Shown piece by piece: positions 1-6,030 of a stretch of DNA of 11,670 nucleotides (the stretch's first letter is position 1; every line of letters starts with the position of its first letter). The notes below the pieces were generated by a model. That model did no database searches. It had not been told where the DNA came from and saw nothing but the letters and a program-made list of their open reading frames with translations. Origin of the DNA: Erythrobacter sp. 34-65-8 (GTDB lineage: Bacteria; Pseudomonadota; Alphaproteobacteria; Sphingomonadales; Sphingomonadaceae); contig NCJP01000069.1 in the NCBI GenBank assembly GCA_002278985.1, positions 1 to 11,670 of the forward strand, written 5' to 3'. Made by a program: the position numbers and the translations under genes.

Positions 1-1147
1 CCTGGCTGACCGCCACCGCCACAGAAATCCGCGCCACCCCGCCCGGGGCGACACTGGTGACGGCGACCTCGCGCCCCAGGGCATAGCTGCGCTGGGCGCT
101 GGTTTCCTCGTCCGTACCGGGGGCGCCAGGCTGGCCTGGAGTGCCCTCCGGAGCGCCGGGCACCAGTTCGGGGGGGGCTGGGGGAGTGTTGGCGAGCACG
201 CCGGGCACGCCGCCGACCGCGCCGGCGGCCGCACGCAGGGACCGGTTCTCCGCCTCGGTCTGGATCACCCCTTCCTTGTCGTAGGTTTCCCGCGCCGAGG
301 TGCTCTCCTCGCGCGCCAGTTCCACCTGCACTTCGCTGGAAAAGTTGCCTTCGCCCAGCAGCGGGATCAGCAGCTTGTCGAGCTGTTCGCGCAGCTTGGC
401 TTCGTGCTCGCGCTGGAGGGTCAGGCCATCAGCCGCGCCGTCGCGCACCGAGGAGAGCAGCCGCCCGTTCTGGTCGACCACCCGCACCATATTGCCCTGG
501 AGCCCCGGCACCGAAGCGGCGACGAGGTTGGTGATTGCATCAACCTGGTCAGGCGTCAGGCTGCGCCCGCGCGCCAACCGCACCATGACCGAGGCGCTGG
601 GCGGCGAATTCTCGCGCACGAACACCGATCGTTCCGGCGTGGCCAGATGGACCCGCACCGCCTCGATCCCGTCAATCTCCTGGATTGTCAGCATGAGCTC
701 GCGCTCGCGCGCCAGTTTCAGCCGTTCACCCTCCAGTGTCCGGCTGGCACCCAGCGGAATCGTGTCGAGCATGGCGGTGCCGCTCTCGGGCGCGGCCAGC
801 GCGGTCTCGCTCGCCACCAGCATGCGCGCGCGGTAGAGGTCGTCCTCTCCCACGCTCAGCGCGCCGGTCGCATTGCCGATGGTATAGCCGATCCCGGCCG
901 TATCAAGGGCGGCGACCACTTCAGCGCGCTCTCCATCACTCAGCGAGGAATAGAGCGTGCGCTGCGGCCCTTCGGCCAGCGCGAGATAGAGCAGCCCTGC
1001 CCCGCCCAGCGCGCCGAGCCCGGCCAGCGCGGGCAGGCTGCGTTTCAGGGCCGGCTGGGCCAGAAATGCCTGAGCGCGCCCGCGCCAGTCGCCGGGTGCG
1101 GGCAGCATGGAATCGAGCAGAACCGGTGGAGGGGCGGTATCGGCCAT
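1..1147 (-). CDS. fliF: Flagellar MS-ring protein FliF (C-terminal part outside window)
   Basis: FliF forms the MS ring in the inner membrane, the base of the flagellar rotor and housing of the export gate. About 382 residues are visible, beginning MADTAPPPVLLD. A hydrophobic segment at about residues 38-57 is the first transmembrane helix. A YscJ/FliF-type domain follows, with typical stretches such as TLYSSLSDGERAEVV, LKLARERELMLTIQEIDGI, VHLATPERSVFVRE and PDQVDAITNLVAASVPGL. The FliF C-terminal domain begins near residue 240 (LIPLLGEGNFSSEVQVEL) and is interrupted by a Pro/Gly-rich linker at about residues 305-345, a usual low-complexity periplasmic loop. The second membrane helix and the FliG-binding tail lie beyond position 1. 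The start is 3 nt after the fliE stop, so the two are co-transcribed and probably translationally coupled. The family assignment is clear from the sequence; function is from established knowledge. Confidence 0.95.
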   Translation of the reverse strand, partial: MADTAPPPVLLDSMLPAPGDWRGRAQAFLAQPALKRSLPALAGLGALGGAGLLYLALAEGPQRTLYSSLSDGERAEVVAALDTAGIGYTIGNATGALSVGEDDLYRARMLVASETALAAPESGTAMLDTIPLGASRTLEGERLKLARERELMLTIQEIDGIEAVRVHLATPERSVFVRENSPPSASVMVRLARGRSLTPDQVDAITNLVAASVPGLQGNMVRVVDQNGRLLSSVRDGAADGLTLQREHEAKLREQLDKLLIPLLGEGNFSSEVQVELAREESTSARETYDKEGVIQTEAENRSLRAAAGAVGGVPGVLANTPPAPPELVPGAPEGTPGQPGAPGTDEETSAQRSYALGREVAVTSVAPGGVARISVAVAVSQ

Positions 1148-1150
1148 GGC

Positions 1151-1501
1151 TTATGCCCCCATCCGCATGATGTCCTGGTATGCGGACAGCAGCTTGTTGC
1201 GGACCTGCAGCGTCGCCTCGAACGCTACCCCGGATTCCTGCCGCGCGACCATGACCTGCGCGATGTCGGTGACCTCGCCGCGCTCGTAAGCGGCGGCAAG
1301 TTCGCTGGCGCGGTTCTGGCTGGCGTTGACCTGCTCCAGCGCACCTTTCAGCGTCTCGCCGAACACGGGCTTGTCCGCCGCCGGAGCCACCGGCGTATCG
1401 GTAGCCTGCTGGAGCGCGCGCAACCCTTCGTTGCGATCGAGAATCTGCTGGCGCAGGGCAAGCACGCCCTGCAGGCCTGGCGCGCCGCCGACCGGGTTCA
1501 T
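1151..1501 (-). CDS. fliE: Flagellar hook-basal body protein FliE
   Basis: FliE is the small export-apparatus-associated adaptor between the MS ring and the proximal rod. The protein is 116 aa, normal for the family. The C-terminal signature is obvious: GVAFEATLQVRNKLLSAYQ followed by DIMRMGA at the extreme C-terminus. The N-terminal part (MNPVGGAPGLQGVLALRQQI) is variable, as usual. I chose the ATG at 1501 because it overlaps the TGA of the upstream activator as ATGA, the classic translational-coupling arrangement. The longer open frame up to 1618 would only read through activator coding sequence in another frame. fliF follows after 3 nt. The order activator-fliE-fliF suggests the regulator is made together with the earliest basal-body parts. 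Confidence 0.95.
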   Translation of the reverse strand: MNPVGGAPGLQGVLALRQQILDRNEGLRALQQATDTPVAPAADKPVFGETLKGALEQVNASQNRASELAAAYERGEVTDIAQVMVARQESGVAFEATLQVRNKLLSAYQDIMRMGA

Positions 1502-2760
1502 GGCCGGCCTCCCGCAGCAGCAATCAGACCGCTGTCCCGCATCTGGGCGAGGCGATAGCGCAGCGTCCGCTCGGAGATGCCGAGCCGCCGAGCCGTGTCG
1601 CCCCGGTGCCCGCCGCACTCGTCAAGGACGCGCTGGATCGCATCGGCCTCGGAACGGAAAGCGATATCGGACAGGTGGCCCGACCGGGTTTTCTGTGCCG
1701 GCGGACAGGCGGCATCATCCCCCACCGCCCGGGCCGGCGCGTCAAAGCGGATATCGGCCGGAGCAATCAGGGGCCGGTCGCCTGCCAGCAACAGGGCCCG
1801 CCGGATCACATTTTCCAGTTCGCGCACATTGCCCGGCCAGGGGTGGGCGCGCAGCATGGCCAGCGCTTCGGGCGCGATCCAGCGCGGCGTTGCGGCAGCA
1901 CCGCCGTGACGCAGGAGCATGGCAAAGGCGAGCGGGGCAATGTCCTGCGGCCGGTCACGCAAGGCGGACAGGCGCAGGGGGAAGACATTGAGGCGATAAT
2001 AAAGGTCCTCGCGGAACCGGCCGGCTTCGACCTCGCGGGGCAGGTGCCGGTTGGTACAGGCAACCACCCGCACATCGACCTTGACCGGGGCCGTGGCGCC
2101 CAGCGGCACGACCTCCCCTTCCTGCAGCGCGCGCAGCAGCTTGGACTGGAGCGCCAGCGGCAGTTCGCCGATTTCGTCGAGCAGCAGCGTGCCGCCATGG
2201 GCTGCGCGAAAGAAGCCTTCGTGCGATTCGCTTGCGCCGGTGAAGGCGCCCTTGCGGTGGCCGAACAGCAGCGCCTCCAGCATGGCTTCAGGCATGGCGG
2301 CGCAATTGACCGCAACAAACGGCCCTTCGCTGCGGGGGCTGGCTGAATGGAGGAACCGCGCCAGCACTTCTTTGCCGGTACCGGTCGGTCCTTCGACCAG
2401 CACAGGGATCTCGCTGGCGGCAACCCGTTCGGCCAGAGCCAGCAAGGCCAGCGTGGCCGGATCGGCGGCAATCGGCATCCCGGCCGGAGCCATGGCTGCC
2501 AACAAGGCGGCACGGGTGCCATCGGCATCATGCGGATCGGGTGTGAAAGCCGTCAGCCCGCCGGCGTTGCGGGCAATGCCACCCAGGCACCCCTGGCCCA
2601 CCACCACCACCGGGGTTCCGCCACGGCGGGGCGGCAGCGGTTCGTCATCGCAGCACAGAACGGGCGCATCATGGGCCAGCCCAGCCGGGAGGGAATGCAG
2701 GCTGGCGATCAGCGCCGGATGGCGCTGTCGCATCGTTTCTGTTGCTCTGTTGCGTATCAT
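1498..2760 (-). CDS. flbD: Sigma54-dependent flagellar activator, FlbD-like
   Basis: This is a bacterial enhancer-binding protein that would activate sigma54 holoenzyme at flagellar promoters. The AAA+ domain is complete: Walker A GPTGTGKE (about residues 124-131), sigma54-contacting GAFTGA loop (171-176), Walker B TLLLDEIGEL (191-200), RFREDLYYRLN (248-258) and HPWPGNVRELENV (307-319). A Fis-type helix-turn-helix (GDTARRLGISERTLRYRLAQM, in two pieces around 387-407) ends the protein. The N-terminal 100 residues do not show a normal receiver with a phospho-acceptor Asp pattern. This resembles Caulobacter FlbD, whose receiver is atypical and which is controlled by FliX rather than by phosphorylation; no fliX is in this window. 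I prefer the ATG at 2760 (420 aa) because AGGGG lies 7 nt upstream; an ATG at 2781 would add 7 residues with no visible ribosome site. The gene heads the fliE-fliF operon and is divergent from flagellin. FlbD identity rests on context and architecture; FleQ/FlrC-type names are possible. Confidence 0.85.
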   Translation of the reverse strand: MIRNRATETMRQRHPALIASLHSLPAGLAHDAPVLCCDDEPLPPRRGGTPVVVVGQGCLGGIARNAGGLTAFTPDPHDADGTRAALLAAMAPAGMPIAADPATLALLALAERVAASEIPVLVEGPTGTGKEVLARFLHSASPRSEGPFVAVNCAAMPEAMLEALLFGHRKGAFTGASESHEGFFRAAHGGTLLLDEIGELPLALQSKLLRALQEGEVVPLGATAPVKVDVRVVACTNRHLPREVEAGRFREDLYYRLNVFPLRLSALRDRPQDIAPLAFAMLLRHGGAAATPRWIAPEALAMLRAHPWPGNVRELENVIRRALLLAGDRPLIAPADIRFDAPARAVGDDAACPPAQKTRSGHLSDIAFRSEADAIQRVLDECGGHRGDTARRLGISERTLRYRLAQMRDSGLIAAAGGRP

Positions 2761-2807
2761 GACCCGACCCCTGTTAACCATTGCGCGGTGCTGAATGGGC
2801 CCGGGAC

Positions 2808-2841
2808 GGGTAAAGGGTCGGAAATTTTACCCTAGGGCAAA
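2808..2841. promoter_or_regulatory. Inverted-repeat cluster, candidate operator
   Basis: GGGTAAA at 2808-2814 faces TTTACCC at 2826-2832 as a perfect 7-bp inverted repeat with an 11-nt spacer. The second arm also pairs with GGGCAAA at 2835-2841 (one mismatch, 2-nt spacer), giving three related half-sites in 34 bp. They lie 48 nt upstream of the activator ATG at 2760 and about 130-160 nt upstream of the flagellin ATG. That placement would suit an upstream enhancer for the flagellin and/or autoregulation of the activator. The repeats are seen directly; the binding protein is not known, and no convincing -24/-12 sigma54 promoter accompanies them. Confidence 0.4.
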
Positions 2842-2857
2842 CTACCTATCAGGCAGA

Positions 2858-2944
2858 CCCGGCAAGTGCCTGAAAAACCGGGCCTTAAAGCTGGTGGAGC
2901 AGGTCCGTTCTGGACCGTGGCAGCCGCACAACAACCAGGGCTGC
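2858..2944 (+). promoter_or_regulatory. Structured flagellin mRNA leader (three potential hairpins)
   Basis: Three inverted repeats follow one another before the flagellin ribosome site. CCCGG (2858-2862) pairs with CCGGG (2878-2882) across 15 nt. GGTCC (2902-2906) pairs with GGACC (2912-2916) across 5 nt. GCAGCC (2920-2925) pairs with GGCTGC (2939-2944) across a 13-nt A/C-rich loop. The last stem ends 10 nt before AAGGAG (2955-2960). In Caulobacter the flagellin fljK 5' untranslated region is the target of the post-transcriptional regulator FlbT, so a structured leader here is plausible. That it is transcribed is inference, because I found no convincing promoter. Confidence 0.35.
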
Positions 2945-2967
2945 GGCAACCATCAAGGAGACCACCA

Positions 2968-3795
2968 ATGGCAGTCATCAACAGCAACATCGCCGCGCTG
3001 AAAGCGTCGAACGCCTCCGTCGCCGCCGACAAGATGCTCGGTTCGGCAATGGAGCGCCTCTCGACCGGCAAGCGCATCAACAGCGCCAAGGACGACGCCG
3101 CCGGCATGGCGATCGCTACCAGCATGACCGCGCAGGTGCGCGGCATGAACCAGGCAATCCGCAACGCCAACGACGGCATTGCCCTGGCCCAGACGGCAGA
3201 AGGTTCGATTAACGAAGTAACCAATATGCTTCAGCGCGTTCGTGAACTGGCCGTCCAGTCGTCGTCGGGCACCTATCAGGACGCGACCGACCGTGCCTAT
3301 ATGCAGGCTGAAGTCGATGAACTGACCGCGCAGATCGATCAGGTCATCACCAACACCGAATTCAACGGCGTGAAGCTGTTCGATGCCAGCACTGCCACGG
3401 TTACAGTCCAGGCCGGCGCAAACACCACCGACACGATCGATCTGACCATGGCCGATCTTACCGCGCTTTCGGCCAGCGGCGGCGCAGCCAGTTCCTATGA
3501 CGTCTCGACCGCCACGGCTGCGAACACGCTGCTCGGCACGCTCGACACCGAGCTGGACACGATCAACAGCGCCCGCTCCACCCTGGGTGCAGGCCAGAAC
3601 CGGCTGGAATCGGCCGTCAACAACCTGACCAACACTGTGACCAACCTGTCTGATGCCCGTTCGCGGATCGAAGATACCGATTATTCGGCGGAAACGACCG
3701 CGCTCGCAAAGGCGCAGATCCTGAGCCAGGCCTCGACCGCGATGCTGTCGCAGGCCAACCAGAGCCAGCAGAACGTCCTTTCGCTGCTGCGTTAA
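2968..3795 (+). CDS. fliC: Flagellin (short, FljK-like)
   Basis: This is the structural subunit of the flagellar filament, exported through the flagellar type III apparatus. It is 275 aa, close to the roughly 273-aa Caulobacter flagellins, with only the D0/D1 core and no large variable D2/D3 domains. The N-terminal flagellin domain covers about residues 1-140 ([77 protein letters not shown]). A short Thr/Ala/Ser-rich centre follows, then the C-terminal domain (about 190-275: [39 protein letters not shown], and the terminal QQNVLSLLR). It contains no Cys or Trp. The start at 2968 has AAGGAG 7 nt upstream and matches the family N-terminus exactly; the longer open frame from 2866 is untranslated leader. 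It is divergent from the flbD-fliE-fliF operon and closed by an intrinsic terminator, so it is monocistronic. Confidence 0.97.
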   Translation: MAVINSNIAALKASNASVAADKMLGSAMERLSTGKRINSAKDDAAGMAIATSMTAQVRGMNQAIRNANDGIALAQTAEGSINEVTNMLQRVRELAVQSSSGTYQDATDRAYMQAEVDELTAQIDQVITNTEFNGVKLFDASTATVTVQAGANTTDTIDLTMADLTALSASGGAASSYDVSTATAANTLLGTLDTELDTINSARSTLGAGQNRLESAVNNLTNTVTNLSDARSRIEDTDYSAETTALAKAQILSQASTAMLSQANQSQQNVLSLLR

Positions 3796-3820
3796 GACCC
3801 ACCTGCCCGAACCCCTGGTG

Positions 3821-3854
3821 CCCGGCGTCTCCCATGGTGGAGGCGCCGGGTTTT
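3821..3854 (+). terminator. Rho-independent terminator of the flagellin gene
   Basis: A 12-bp stem with one G-U wobble (CCCGGCGTCTCC at 3821-3832, GGAGGCGCCGGG at 3839-3850) closes a 6-nt loop CATGGT and is followed directly by TTTT (3851-3854). It begins 25 nt after the flagellin stop. On the other strand the hairpin is preceded, not followed, by the T-run equivalent, so it should act mainly on flagellin transcription. It also separates that transcript from the convergent tRNA-deacylase gene. Confidence 0.85.
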
Positions 3855-3858
3855 CCCG

Positions 3859-4359
3859 TTATCCGGCGATGACCGGGATGGGCGCGATCACCGGCGCATG
3901 GCCCCAGTGGCGCAAGAGGCGCAACACGTCGGCACCCGCCAGGCCCAGGGTTCCGGTATTGCGCAAGGGGTGGACATTCATGCGGTCCGCCGCAGCGAGA
4001 CCCGCGTCGATCACCACCGTGACAGAGCCGGGCGCGGCATTGATCATCGCCAGCGGCGTGACCGAGCCCGGCGCAATCCCGATCAGCCGTGCCATGTTAT
4101 CGGGCTTGCCGAAGCTGACCCGCTTGCAACCGATGGCGGCTGGCAGGGCCTTCAGGTCCACCCGCGCCTCTGCCGGAACGGTGACCAGCCAGAACGCGCC
4201 GCCGGTGTCCTTCAGGAACAGGTTCTTGGTGTGGCGGCCGGGGATATCCGCATCGACCCGGCTGCTTTGCTCGACAGTAAAGACTGCCTCGTGCTCGTGC
4301 GCGGCGAAGGGGACAGCAAGCGACGCAAGGTCAGCCAGCAGTCCCGCCTCGCCGCGCAT
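3859..4359 (-). CDS. YbaK/ProX-type prolyl-tRNA editing protein (ProXp-ala-like Ala-tRNA(Pro) deacylase)
   Basis: This family hydrolyses mischarged aminoacyl-tRNA in trans; the ProXp-ala/PrdX branch removes alanine from tRNA(Pro) made by prolyl-tRNA synthetase. The 166-aa length is typical. The diagnostic block GRHTKNLFLKD lies at residues 41-51, with Lys45 at the position known to be essential in Caulobacter ProXp-ala. Other family marks are VSFGKPDNMARLIGIAPGSV, TPLAMIN and NVHPLRNTGTLG. It is the last gene of a minus-strand operon, starting 7 nt after the VOC stop, with only a weak ribosome site. An alphaproteobacterial ProRS without its own INS editing domain would need such a factor; that is family knowledge, not seen here. 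The pairing with formaldehyde detoxification genes may be incidental. Confidence 0.88.
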   Translation of the reverse strand: MRGEAGLLADLASLAVPFAAHEHEAVFTVEQSSRVDADIPGRHTKNLFLKDTGGAFWLVTVPAEARVDLKALPAAIGCKRVSFGKPDNMARLIGIAPGSVTPLAMINAAPGSVTVVIDAGLAAADRMNVHPLRNTGTLGLAGADVLRLLRHWGHAPVIAPIPVIAG

Positions 4360-4366
4360 CAGCCGA

Positions 4367-4759
4367 TCACGCGCCCTGGTGGATGCCGCAGATTTTGTGG
4401 CCGTCGAGGTCGCGGAAATAGCTCAGGTGCATCGGGCCCATGCTGCCGTTGCGCACGCCCGGCGCGCCTTCGATCGAGGTCGCGCCATTGGCCACCGCCA
4501 CGTCGTGCAGTTCCTTGACCTTCTCGCCCGAGCCGCAGCGGAAGCCGATGGTCGAACCGTTGGCGCAGGTGGCCGGGTTGCCGTCAATCGGCTGAGTCAG
4601 CGCGAACACGCTGCCGTCATGGATGAAGAAATAGCGCACGTTGCCTTCGGCATCCTCGTTCCGCATCGGCTCCGGGCAACCGAGCACGCCCAGCACCTTA
4701 GCGTAGAAATCCTTCGACTTTTCAATGTCAGTGCAGCCGATCATGATGTGATTGAACAT
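4367..4759 (-). CDS. VOC (glyoxalase/bleomycin-resistance) family protein linked to formaldehyde dehydrogenase
   Basis: This is a single-domain VOC protein of 130 aa. The fold signature is a beta strand with His4 (MFNHIMIGCTDIEKSKDFYA), a central RYFFIHDGSVFALTQP strand pair, and the C-terminal strand YFRDLDGHKICGI. VOC proteins usually bind a divalent metal and act on small, often glutathione-linked or aldehyde substrates; the substrate here is unknown. The central segment NGSTIGFRCGS has Thr where many relatives carry His, so metal binding may differ. The ribosome site AGGGAG lies 8 nt upstream of the ATG. The gene starts 21 nt downstream of frmA, and this pairing is, to my knowledge, common in sphingomonads. 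That suggests an accessory role in handling the formaldehyde-glutathione adduct, but it is inference. Confidence 0.85.
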   Translation of the reverse strand: MFNHIMIGCTDIEKSKDFYAKVLGVLGCPEPMRNEDAEGNVRYFFIHDGSVFALTQPIDGNPATCANGSTIGFRCGSGEKVKELHDVAVANGATSIEGAPGVRNGSMGPMHLSYFRDLDGHKICGIHQGA

Positions 4760-4780
4760 CGTACTCTCCCTTGTTGAACT

Positions 4781-5893
4781 TCAGAACACGACCACGCTGC
4801 GGATGCTTTCGCCCGCGTGCATCAGGTCAAACGCGGTGTTGATCTCTTCCAGCCCCATGACATGGGTGATCATCGGATCGATCTGGATCTTGCCGGTCAT
4901 GTACATGTCGACGATCTTGGGCACGTCGGTCCGGCCCTTGGCTCCGCCGAAGGCGGTGCCGCGCCAGTTGCGGCCCGTCACCAGCTGGAACGGACGGGTG
5001 GCGATTTCCTTGCCCGCTTCGGCGACCCCGATGATGATCGAGGTGCCCCAGCCGCGATGGCAGGCTTCCAGCGCGGTGCGCATCACCTCGGTATTGCCGG
5101 TGGCATCGAAGGTGTAGTCCGCCCCACCGTCGGTCATTTCGACGATCCTGGCGACGGTTTCCTCGCGGCTCATGCCCTTGGAGTTGAGGAAGTGGGTCAT
5201 GCCGAACCGGCGGCCCCACTCCTCGCGCGCCGGGTTGATATCGACCCCGACGACCAGGTTGGCGCCAGCCAGTCGCGCGCCCTGGATCACGTTGAGGCCG
5301 ATTCCGCCGAGCCCGAACACCACGACATTGTCACCCACCTGCACCTTGGCGGTGTTGGTGACAGCACCCACCCCGGTCGTTACCCCGCAGCCGATGTAGC
5401 AGGCGGACTGGAACGGCGCGTCTTCCCGGATCCTGGCGACCGCGATTTCCGGCAGCACGGTGAAGTTGCTGAACGTCGAGCAGCCCATGTAGTGGAAGAT
5501 CGTCTGCCCCTTGTAGCTGAACCGGCTGGTCCCGTCAGGCATCAGGCCCTTGCCCTGGGTGGCGCGGATCGCGGTGCACAGGTTGGTCTTGCCGCTGAGG
5601 CACGACTTACACTGGCGGCATTCAGGGGTGTAGAGCGGGATCACGTGATCGCCGGGCTTCACGCTGGTCACGCCTGCGCCGACTTCGCGCACGATCCCGG
5701 CACCTTCATGGCCCAGAACGCTGGGAAAGATCCCCTCGGAATCGAACCCGTCGAGGGTGTAGGCGTCGGTATGGCAGATGCCGGTCGCCATGATCTCGAC
5801 CAGCACTTCCCCCGCCCTGGGGCCCTCCAGGTCAAGCTCGACAATTTCGAGCGGCTGCTTGGCGGCAAAGGCTACGGCGGCCCTAGTCTTCAT
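4781..5893 (-). CDS. frmA: S-(hydroxymethyl)glutathione dehydrogenase / class III alcohol dehydrogenase
   Basis: The enzyme oxidises S-hydroxymethylglutathione (spontaneous formaldehyde-glutathione adduct) to S-formylglutathione with NAD+; it can also reduce S-nitrosoglutathione. It is 370 aa, full length. Catalytic zinc ligands are Cys40 ([12 protein letters not shown]), His62/Glu63 (GHEGAGIV) and Cys169 (IGCGVTTG). The structural zinc site is Cys92, 95, 98 and 106 ([15 protein letters not shown]). The Rossmann motif is GLGGIG at 194-199 with Asp218 for NAD. The class III block [17 protein letters not shown] carries the Arg (residue 110) that binds the glutathione carboxylate. The start MKTRAAVAF matches the family, but it lacks its own ribosome site: a good GGGAG lies 34 nt upstream, ahead of a short leader ORF created by a 13-bp triplication. 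It is the first gene of an operon with the VOC and tRNA-deacylase genes; the usual partner S-formylglutathione hydrolase is absent nearby. Confidence 0.96.
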   Translation of the reverse strand: MKTRAAVAFAAKQPLEIVELDLEGPRAGEVLVEIMATGICHTDAYTLDGFDSEGIFPSVLGHEGAGIVREVGAGVTSVKPGDHVIPLYTPECRQCKSCLSGKTNLCTAIRATQGKGLMPDGTSRFSYKGQTIFHYMGCSTFSNFTVLPEIAVARIREDAPFQSACYIGCGVTTGVGAVTNTAKVQVGDNVVVFGLGGIGLNVIQGARLAGANLVVGVDINPAREEWGRRFGMTHFLNSKGMSREETVARIVEMTDGGADYTFDATGNTEVMRTALEACHRGWGTSIIIGVAEAGKEIATRPFQLVTGRNWRGTAFGGAKGRTDVPKIVDMYMTGKIQIDPMITHVMGLEEINTAFDLMHAGESIRSVVVF

Positions 5894-5919
5894 GGCCGGT
5901 CTTCATGGCTGGTCTTCAT
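5881..5919 (-). repeat. Imperfect 13-bp tandem triplication over the frmA start
   Basis: Read on the minus strand there are three head-to-tail copies: ATGAAGACCAGCC (5919-5907), ATGAAGACCGGCC (5906-5894) and ATGAAGACTAGGG (5893-5881). Each begins with an ATG. Because 13 is not a multiple of 3, the three ATGs are in three different frames; only the last opens into frmA. Copies 1 and 2 differ at one position; copy 3 diverges over its last bases as it enters conserved coding sequence. This looks like slippage duplication of the first codons of frmA. Confidence 0.85.
5890..5919 (-). CDS. Putative 9-codon leader peptide upstream of frmA
   Basis: The first ATG of the triplication has the best ribosome site of the locus (GAGGGAG, 8 nt upstream). 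It encodes MKTSHEDRP and stops at a TGA (5892-5890) that overlaps the frmA ATG (5893-5891) as ATGA. A ribosome finishing the leader would be placed to reinitiate at frmA. The second ATG (5906) opens a 7-codon frame, MKTGHED, ending inside frmA at TAG 5885-5883. Translation of either is inference; the geometry is seen directly. Confidence 0.4.
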   Translation of the reverse strand: MKTSHEDRP

Positions 5920-5929
5920 CGGCGATTCT

Positions 5930-5945
5930 CCCTCTTGCGCGAGGG
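5930..5945 (-). promoter_or_regulatory. Small hairpin covering the frmA-leader Shine-Dalgarno
   Basis: On the minus strand CCCTC (5945-5941), a 6-nt loop GCGCAA, and GAGGG (5934-5930) can form a 5-bp G/C-rich stem. The 3' arm is the Shine-Dalgarno of the first ATG (5919). Formation of this stem would hide the ribosome site. It may be a simple expression-damping element or chance; no riboswitch-like larger structure was recognised in the remaining upstream sequence. Confidence 0.3.
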
Positions 5946-6030
5946 ATTGGCCGCGCCGCCGCGCCAAGGCAAGGGGCAAGCGCGCGCAAATCCACTCGCC
6001 CGGCGCCAGTCGGGGTGGTAAGATGCCGGA

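Noticed and set aside
404..1558. Plus-strand open frame over fliF/fliE
   Set aside because: It is a shadow of two well-conserved flagellar genes on the minus strand.
2787..2800. GG-N10-GC spacing resembling a sigma54 promoter toward flagellin
   Set aside because: Only the dinucleotides fit; the TGGCAC and TTGC contexts are absent, and one such spacing match is expected by chance in 190 nt.
2923..2936. GG-N10-GC on the minus strand toward the activator gene
   Set aside because: The -24 context is TGGTTG and the -12 context CGGC; it also lies inside a potential leader hairpin.
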